A stretch of 64,000 nt of DNA, taken from the NCBI GenBank assembly GCA_036571765.1, contig BROE01000011.1, positions 11,776,415 through 11,840,414 of the forward strand, read 5' to 3'. The notes under the pieces are model-generated. The model was not told where the DNA came from. It ran no database searches and saw only the letters and a list, made by a program, of their open reading frames with translations. This document shows positions 56,820-64,000 of this stretch, piece by piece. Position 1 is the stretch's first letter, and every line of letters begins with the position of its first letter. Made by a program: the position numbers and the translations under genes. This DNA comes from Plecoglossus altivelis. Taxonomy: Eukaryota; Chordata; Actinopteri; Osmeriformes; Plecoglossidae.

Positions 56820-57100
56820 GAGAGAGAAACCTTCATCGAGTGAGTTTATCAGCTTGGCACCTGCTACGGGAACATTCTTGATGAAGCAAAGGTTGTCTTC
56901 ATTAAGCGCATTAATATTCATGACGCATGGTAATTTTGACACAGAAAAGGTCTCGGTAACCTTTTCGCGTGTGAGAAATTTTTTACTTCTCAAGGAAATT
57001 ACAGTCCGGCAATGACTTAATTAATGCTCGCTGTCTTGGCCGAGGGTTGAGGACCTGTCAGTTTGGCGCAGCACTGGCTGTCAGGTGAGCCGAAGGCTTG
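56820..57100. promoter_or_regulatory. Candidate conserved non-coding element
   Basis: Long unslipped block with TTCATTAAGCGCATTAATAT, CATGACGCATGGTAATTTTG and GACTTAATTAATGCTCGC (TTAATTAA at 57017-57024), plus TTGGCGCAGCACTGGCTGTC. It ends at a GGGGGAGG repeat. A strong enhancer candidate. Confidence 0.5.
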
Positions 57101-57114
57101 GTGAGAGTAGGATT

Positions 57115-57165
57115 GAGGGAGGAGAGGGGGAGGAGAGGGGGAGGAGGAGGGGAGAGATGCTTGTG
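57115..57165 (+). repeat. GGGGGAGGAGA repeat
   Basis: Short purine tract of about 50 bp. Confidence 0.7.
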
Positions 57166-57816
57166 GAGTCTACAGACTCATCTCTACCTGCAGAACAAGG
57201 CCATGTTTTTCTCGCTTTTCTTTATTTATTCTCTCGTGTGTTTTTTTCCCCCCCACCCCTCTTTTCTCTCTTGACTTCTCTCTCAATACCCTCAAGCTGT
57301 TGCTCACGCATCATACTTCACTTTGATTCTTAACTTCATTTTGACCTTCAAACAAATACCTGTTTACAACCTCTCGACATACGTCGCTTAAACTCCGTTC
57401 GTTTAAAAGTCGTTTTTGATTAGCTTCCTACAGCGTCTGACGTTAAACTGACCCAGAATATCCACCGCTATAAGACTTTGCCAAAGGATGCAATGCGGTC
57501 CGGTACCAGTAGAGTCTGGTGACATCAGTCAGTTTGAACAGATGCCTTCACCTTCCATACAGTCTGAACGTGTCACCAGAATGGACACACTTAAGGAAGG
57601 GATGAGTAAAATCCAGCCTTCTTCTAAGTACAGACTTGAGGGATCCTTGATGTATGAAATATTTCTCTTTCGACGCAGAGAAATCTAAAACCAAAGTGCA
57701 GTGATGTCTGGAACGAGTGTGTTAAGGCTAAAATGTGGATCTATCTGTGTCTGTGTCTCTCTGCACTCTGAATGTTTGTCTCGGTCATGAGCAGGGACAC
57801 ACATTATCTAGCTGTT

Positions 57817-57915
57817 TCTCACACACAGCAGACACACACACACACAGCAGACACACACAGCAGACACACACACAGCAGACACACACACAGCAGACACACA
57901 CTCACACACATGTAC
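57817..57915 (+). repeat. Minisatellite, CAGCAGACACACACA
   Basis: Five copies of CAGCAGACACACA with variable CA length. Confidence 0.9.
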
Positions 57916-58489
57916 ACACAGCAGCCACCCAACCTGAAGTCCAAACCGCTCTCTCCGGTGAATCATGGTGCGTCTCCATGCCATCAGGCGGTAAAAAATG
58001 CGAACATAAGGTAGCATTTCCTTTATCATGTCCCATAAAAATAGCAATTTGCCGGAGCCCTTGTAGCACAATATGGAAGGCGGTGTGTTTGTCTGATAAT
58101 GTACAGATGACAGATCGTTCCATACAGGGAAGTTTCTCTGCTGTCTGCCTGCTTGGGTAATAAATTGTGAGGAAAAAGGGGGGAGAGTCCCTGAATGTGA
58201 GGGAGCCGGGTGGGGGGAGAGAGAGAGATGAGAAGGAGCGAGAGAAGAAAAGGGTTGTTTAGAGTACCGGTGTGTGTTTACACTGTTCTTAATGCCTGAG
58301 GAACAGGCCAGAGACTTCCACCAACAACACAGCTGAGATGTATCATTTGACGACACGCTCACGTCCACAAAACTATGGCGATCGTACGTGTATCACTCCT
58401 AATTTAAGAAGGTTGCTTTTTAACGTGGGTAGAAAAAGATTGTTCAAACCCAAAACTTGTGAATTACCCTACAAGATCACAGGATGATC

Positions 58490-58990
58490 TTGTAATTACA
58501 CCTTTTAGATAGGGTAGGCTGTCAATGAACGAGTTTATCACCAGTTATTAAACGCACCATCTCACCATTCCTGTCATGTTTATTCAATCAGCTCATCTAT
58601 ATTTAGGCTGTTAATTAATCCTTAAATCATACTTGTGTTATAAGCGATAAATGGGACAAATTAAAAATCATATACACACTATTGACGCTGGTGAATTAAT
58701 AATGGCTCACCGAATGTCCTGAACAACAGCAGCCTTTGGTTTTTGAGTTGACCAACCACAAATCTCCGGTGAAACTTTCATAAATGATTCACTTATTTCC
58801 ATATTAATTCATAATAAATATAAGCCCTGGGCTGTATACATGTGTCAAGTGTGAAGTTGATGAATATGTAAATGTTTCTGACAGAGCCAAGCCAATGAGA
58901 AGGTGAGCATGTTGTTTCTCCTGCTGGAGATGTGAAGTGCCTGTGTCTGCTCTGCCCTGCTGTACAGCTTTGATCAAGCTCATCATGCTC
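58490..58990. promoter_or_regulatory. Candidate conserved non-coding element(s)
   Basis: About 500 bp of unslipped AT-rich sequence. It holds CAGTTATTAAACGC, TGTTTATTCAATCAGC, GGCTGTTAATTAATCC (TTAATTAA at 58611-58618), GTGAATTAATAATGGC, CATATTAATTCATAATAAAT and ATATGTAAATG. At 58471-58493, just before it, ACAAGATCA and TGATCTTGT form a perfect 9-bp inverted repeat with a 5-nt loop. The largest enhancer-like block in the window. Confidence 0.5.
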
Positions 58991-59022
58991 ATCGCTCAAT
59001 GTGAAGCCTCAGGAACGATTGT

Positions 59023-59204
59023 GTGTGTGCGTGTGTGTGTGCGCGTGCGTGTGTGTGTGTTTGTGGGTGCGTGTGCGTGTGAGTGAGTGTGTGTGTGTTC
59101 GTGTGTGTGTGTGCGTGCGTGTGTGTGTGTTCGTGGGTGCGTGTGCGTGTGAGTGAGTGTGTGTGTGTGTTCGTGGGTGTGGGTGTTTGCGTGAGTGTGT
59201 GATG
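59023..59204 (+). repeat. (TG)n minisatellite with TTCGTGGGTGCGTG
   Basis: TG array with three near-identical higher-order units containing GTGGGTGCGTGTGCGTGTGA and GTGAGTGTGTGTG. Confidence 0.85.
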
Positions 59205-59279
59205 GAGAAGGGTACGTTCAAGGGGGACGGGGGGCGGGGGTTAGGGTGTTGTGTATGTGTGTTTGTTTGAAAGAGTTAG

Positions 59280-59421
59280 AGAGGAGAAAGATGAATCCAG
59301 ACAGAGAGAGAGCAGCGAGAGAGATGGAGAGATGAACACAGGCAGATCTAGGGAGCGAGAGAGAGGGGAAGACAGGGAGATAGAGAGAGAGAAATGAAGA
59401 CGGGCACAGAGAGAGAGAGAG

Positions 59422-59460
<39 letters not shown>

Positions 59461-59464
59461 GAGA
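59280..59464 (+). repeat. GA-rich tract ending in (GAAA)n
   Basis: Loose GA repeats, then about ten GAAA tetramers at 59424-59460. Confidence 0.9.
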
Positions 59465-60156
59465 ACCCGAGAGAGATTTGGAGTTTGTGTACATCCATGA
59501 GAGAGCAGAAGAGAGTGTCTCTGCACTGGATAACCAATGCATCAAGACATGTCCCTGGTGGATGGTTGCAGGTTCATTTTCTAACAACAAGTCCTTGTTT
59601 TTATTCCAGGCTGAAGCCTTTCGGACATGGCTGTAGACCAGACTCAACCAAAGTCTGCATGGTCTACAGCAGCTAACTAAAGGGACTCCTGTCTGATGTA
59701 ACTGTTACAGAGTCCAGTCCAAGAAAACAACAACACATTCTCTGTGTGATGTCATCGCTGCTTATTTCCTGCGTGATGTCATGACCATGTGACATGCTGC
59801 AACACTGAGAAAAAGCCTGATCAGTGAGCGTTATTGCAGTGGTTTTGTAGGGCGGCCTAAAAGGAACTAGACAATGTGAACATGTAACTGCACTGACTTA
59901 TTTGACCTTAAATGAATACTACAAGACCGAAAGATGTCCGTTCACCTCACCTGTCTCATGTAGTATTTGATTTAGGTGTTCTGTTCTTTAACTGTCCTTT
60001 CAGAATAAGATCTGCTTCTGGAAACTTCTCTCTCTCTCTCTCCCTCTCTCTCTCTCTCTGAATGTCTCTCTCCCTCTCCCTTGGCCCTGCCTCTGCTCCT
60101 GCCTCGACCAGTGCTTTTTCACTAACATCTAGTGCAACTGACATCTTGAAGCAGTG

Positions 60157-60222
60157 GTGCAGTCCACGTGTGATGTGTGCAGTCCTTGTGTGATGTGTAC
60201 AGTCCACGTGTGATGTGTGTGT
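60157..60222 (+). repeat. 21-bp repeat CAGTCCACGTGTGATGTGTG
   Basis: Three copies, each with a CACGTG E-box or its CTTGTG variant. Confidence 0.9.
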
Positions 60223-60272
60223 CCACCAACCTGCCCCACCCGTCTTCTGTTTGTTCTTCTAACCCTCCTGCT

Positions 60273-60366
60273 CTTCTCCTCCCTTATTCTCTCTCTCTTC
60301 CCCTATCTCTCCCTTCCTCCCTTATTTACTGTCTCTCTCCCCTCTTTTACTCTTCCTCCCTCTTTT

Positions 60367-60397
<31 letters not shown>

Positions 60398-60560
60398 CTT
60401 CTCTCTTCCTCCTTCTCTCACTCTCCTCCTCTCTCTCTCTCCTTCGCTCTCTCGCTCTTTCTCTCTTTCCTTCTCTCTCTCTCTCCCTTCGTCCCTTCCT
60501 CTCCATCTCTCCCTCCCTCTTTTACTCTTCCTCTCCCTTCCTCCATTTCTCTCTCTTGCT
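60273..60560 (+). repeat. (CT)n rich array
   Basis: About 290 bp of CT/CCTTCC repeats. Confidence 0.85.
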
Positions 60561-60599
60561 ATTTTTCTCTCACTCACTAACCGTTCAAACGCCCCCCCC

Positions 60600-61760
60600 C
60601 CGCCCCCTCAAATAAGACTTTTTGTAATCCTCCAAACCAAACTCACCAACTTGATGGATCAATCGTTCCGACCACTGCAAAGCAAGGCTCCCACACCGTC
60701 TCTGCTAAAACAGCAGCGGTGTTTGTGAGAGGGACGTCTGCTTCCTGCGAATCTCCCTGGTTCCTCCCGCATCAGTCCCAATCCTCCTCCCTGCCTGCCA
60801 GCAGCAGTCTCTGGGTGTGACCAGGTGATATCCACTCCCTGAATAATAAAACAGGTGATTAAAATGACTGATGTCCAGCTATCCATTCTCTCAGGTCTCT
60901 TTCTTTAATGTCACCCTTGACTGGTGTGTCCAAACTAAGATCTTCAAACGACCTCCTTTTGGCGGTCTCTTGGGGGGATAGCCAACCAGCCACTCCAAAT
61001 CAGGCTTCATGTAGTTTGAATTACGCAGGCATTATTCTGACTTGGTGTCAGTGTGATATGAATGAGGTGGAGGATGGATAAGGTGGGTGGCAGCGTAGCA
61101 AAAACCAGCATCTTAGCTTGGTTCCTCTTTCAAGTCATTTCCTCAGGTCGAATAGCATACATTTAGCTAGTTGCTAATGGTTGTTAGCCTCCTGGTAGTA
61201 GTTCACTATTAATTTGTCGCTAATTCTTAATTAGCTAATCATCGCTAACATAGCCTTGAGGAGATGTTGCTTCGAATACTATTCCTCTTCTGCTTTTAAA
61301 GACGTAGTAGCAAGCTGGTCTTGCGATGCCAGGCTACCTTGCTGACAGAACACGGAAACACTCCTTACAGCACATCTCGGCTACGACGCGAAAATATCTA
61401 CGACGAAGATCGCGCGGCTACTCTTCGACCCAGTTTCAGAAACTCTCCTGTCTTCTCCCTCTTGTTCTTTTACCGCTCACAAAGGTAGAGCAGCAGGCCT
61501 TCACCCCTGAGTTTCCCCTGCTGTACTGAGAACATGTCCGCTCAATGCTCTGTCTGAAGCTAGCTACTCCTCACTGTCACACTGTGAAGCATTACTGTCA
61601 CCTGGCATGTCACTCCTGCCCATCACAAGCTGAACCTAAGTGGTGGCAGGGGCCCAAACGTGTCACTAGCACTTCGCTAGTACAGAGAGCAAAAACGTGC
61701 TAATGGCCTAGCTAATGCAAGGGGTATTCACTGGTGGGAGGGTCACAAGGGTGGGACGGC
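60600..61760. other. Unique intergenic sequence
   Basis: Unique DNA with many AGCTAG/GCTAAT words. I see no gene or array. Confidence 0.4.
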
Positions 61761-61763
61761 GTG

Positions 61764-61904
61764 CACACACACACACACTTATATGTTCTCTCTCACACAC
61801 ACATGCTCATACGTTCTCTCTCTCTCTCTGTCTCAGACACACACACACACACATTCATACGTTCTCTCTCTCTCTCTCTCAGACACACACACACATTCAT
61901 ACGT

Positions 61905-61937
<33 letters not shown>

Positions 61938-61948
61938 TGCTCATAAGT

Positions 61949-61980
<32 letters not shown>

Positions 61981-62136
61981 GCTCATAAGTTCTCTCTCAC
62001 ACACACACACACACTCATACGTTCTCTCTCTCTCTCTCACACACACACACACTCATATGTTGTCTCTCTCTCTAACACACACACATACATACACACACAC
62101 ACACACACACACTCATACATTCTCTGTCACACACAC
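61764..62136 (+). repeat. Minisatellite, (CA)n-CTCATACGTT-(CT)n
   Basis: About eight copies of (CA)n, then CATTCATACGTTCTC or CTCATAAGTTCTC, then (CT)n. The same design of CA spacer plus unique core occurs at 15120 and 15350. Confidence 0.95.
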
Positions 62137-62239
62137 ACAGTGATCATGACATGAACTTCCCCTCATTCTGTCATTCATTCATGGGTACAAGCATATTCAC
62201 TCAGACATGACACACACAGTGAAAAGACACAAGCAGACA

Positions 62240-62325
62240 GCTACAGATACACACACTCCCCCTCACACACACACACACACACAAACACACACACTGATCT
62301 CACACACACACACATCCTTGCACAC
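62240..62325 (+). repeat. (CA)n
   Basis: Interrupted CA repeat. CCCTCATTCTGTCATTCATTCA flanks it on both sides (62160 and 62332), so the block between is a tandem duplication of about 172 bp. Confidence 0.8.
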
Positions 62326-62604
62326 GCTCTCCCCTCATTCTGTCATTCATTCACAGGTACAAGGACATTTACTCAAATGTGAATGTTTTCCCTCTTGCTT
62401 GTTTGAAAAATATCCAGTTTAACATACATGGGCACTTTTATTGTGAAAAGGGAAGCGGCCATTGGGAGCTATCATGACCAAACACAACTTCACCTCCAAC
62501 AGAAGCACATTCCTCCTGGATCCACCTCCCATGTTACACACCTCCTGTCTGGGTTAAGGGGGAGGCTATGGAGGACTGAAGACATGGACAGAACACCCAT
62601 CAGT

Positions 62605-62712
62605 CAACGTGAGAGCGAAAGAGAGAGTAGGTGATAGGAGATACGATGACAGAGGGGAGGGTTGTAAAGACAGAGAAAGAGGGAAGGAGAGAGTTAAGGA
62701 AAGGGAGAGTAG

Positions 62713-62763
<51 letters not shown>

Positions 62764-62892
62764 AAGGAGAGTAGGAGCGACAGAGGGGGAGAGAAATAGA
62801 GAGTTAAGGAGAGTGAGAGTAGGAGATAGACAGATGGAGAGAAAGAGAGTGTTAGGGAGAGAAGCAGAGACAGAGGGAGAGAGAGAAGGAGA
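62605..62892 (+). repeat. (GA)n rich array
   Basis: A pure GA core at about 62717-62762 flanked by GAGTTAAGGAGAGTAGGAGA units repeated about four times. Confidence 0.9.
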
Positions 62893-63027
62893 AGCGTGTG
62901 TGTTCTCATTCTGTTGTTCCCTCAAGAGACTATTGCAGATCGTCAGCACCGGGCAACCACAGAACCCCTCCCCAGGGGGCTGAAATATCAGGGGAATCAA
63001 GCTTCCTTCAGCACCACCACCCCCCCT

Positions 63028-63089
63028 CTATCTCTCACACACACTTTCTCAGACACACACACACACTTTCTTTCTCGCTCACACACACA

Positions 63090-63156
<67 letters not shown>

Positions 63157-63290
63157 TTTCCCTCTCTCCCTCTCTCCCCCCTCTCTATCTCTCTCGCACA
63201 CACACACACACACACACTTTCTCTCCCTCCCTCTCTCTCCCTCTCTCTCTATTTCTCTCATCATCTTTTGTCTCGCTCTCTGTCTCTCCC
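63028..63290 (+). repeat. (CA)n and (CT)n compound array
   Basis: Alternating CA and CT blocks joined by ACTTTCTCTC, with a long pure CT run at 63093-63142. Confidence 0.9.
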
Positions 63291-63339
63291 AAGCTCCCTA
63301 ATACAAACATTTTGCCGTGTGTTTTGATGCATACAATTG

Positions 63340-63500
63340 CAATTGCCACAAACCCTTCTCCCCCCCTTCTTTATCTCTCTTTCGCTCTGTCTCACTCTCT
63401 CCCTGTTTCTTTCTCTTCCTCCATCCCTCCATTCCTGCTAGGAGAGTCCAGTCTTTCCCCTTCCTGCAGAAATACTACCCTTCTCTCTCTCACCTGCCCA
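63340..63500 (+). repeat. Pyrimidine-rich tract
   Basis: CT/CCTTCC-rich, imperfect. Confidence 0.6.
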
Positions 63501-63599
63501 GTTCTCCAACTCTGTCTGTTTTGCCTGAGACCCTAAAGCCCCATCTTCATTCCTTAAACACGTGAATAAATCGCGACCTCATCCTCTTCATCCACCCTC

Positions 63600-63860
63600 T
63601 GTCTCCTGCACACACATACACACTCACTCACACACCACAAACACAACACACACCCTCTATCCACACACACACACTCCACTAGCACCACACACACACCCTC
63701 TCTCCACACACTCACACACCACAAACACAACACACACACCCTCTATCCACACTCACACCTCACACACACAACACAGACAACCTCTCTCCACACACTCACA
63801 CTCCACTAGCACCACACACACACACTCTCCACACACATACACACACTTTCCACAGACACA
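63600..63860 (+). repeat. Minisatellite, ACACACCCTCTCTCCACACA
   Basis: CA background with repeated CACACCCTCTATCCACAC and CACTCCACTAGCACCACAC units, about six modules. Confidence 0.85.
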
Positions 63861-64000
63861 AACCCCAAACACACCCTTTCGCACCAGCCACCCACCCCCT
63901 CTTACCCTCTCTAGTGAGGCCCCTAAACAGACGCAGGGTGAGATAGTCACGGATAGTAGCAGGGGGATAAAGAATGGCATAACATGCAGGCCCCAGAGCT

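Noticed and set aside
1..64000. A viral, phage or toxin locus or other multi-gene system
   Set aside because: No second gene family was recognised on either strand. All other long frames are simple-repeat or antisense artefacts.

Overview
The window looks like vertebrate, most likely teleost fish, nuclear DNA. It holds one gene I can recognise: a tshz1 (teashirt zinc finger homeobox 1) orthologue on the minus strand. The protein carries the full teashirt layout: three spaced C2H2 fingers, a CtBP-type PMDLT motif, an atypical homeodomain and two C-terminal C2H2 fingers. Its linkers read as TSHZ1 rather than TSHZ2 or TSHZ3. A fish host is inferred from very dense CA/TG and GA/CT microsatellites, a compact two-exon gene and a tRNA-derived SINE with a fish-style tail. 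I cannot name the species.

Layout, in plus-strand coordinates with the gene read right to left. About 300-1450 is the 3' UTR, with a poly(A) signal at 319-324 and a GU-rich element beyond it. 1451-4860 is exon 2 and codes for nearly the whole protein. 4861-33982 is a 29.1-kb intron with a clear branch point, pyrimidine tract and acceptor at its 3' end and a GTAAGC donor at its 5' end. 33983-34022 is the 13-codon coding part of exon 1, too short for an ordinary ORF search. The spliced protein is 1149 residues. A 23-codon upstream ORF overlaps the start codon out of frame and ends on the last base of exon 1. 34055 to about 36500 is the probable promoter side, with a coding-strand CCAAT box. From there to 64000 I find no gene: it is intergenic DNA with microsatellites and islands of AT-rich unique sequence.

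Summing the intervals listed here, about one third of the intron is simple-sequence or minisatellite DNA. Between these arrays lie unique islands rich in homeodomain, POU, SOX and TCF-like words (TTAATTA, ATGCAAAT, ACAATGG, CCTTTGA). They have the look of conserved non-coding enhancers, as is usual around developmental transcription-factor genes, but without alignment they are candidates only. Other points are several short segmental tandem duplications (421, 118 and 184 bp offsets), a snap-back hairpin at 42.6 kb, several distinct minisatellites, and G-rich runs able to form quadruplexes.

I found no operon, phage, CRISPR, viral or toxin locus and no clear novel multi-gene system. The observations most worth checking are the exon-1 uORF, the candidate enhancer cluster and the duplicated block at 9.8-10.7 kb.
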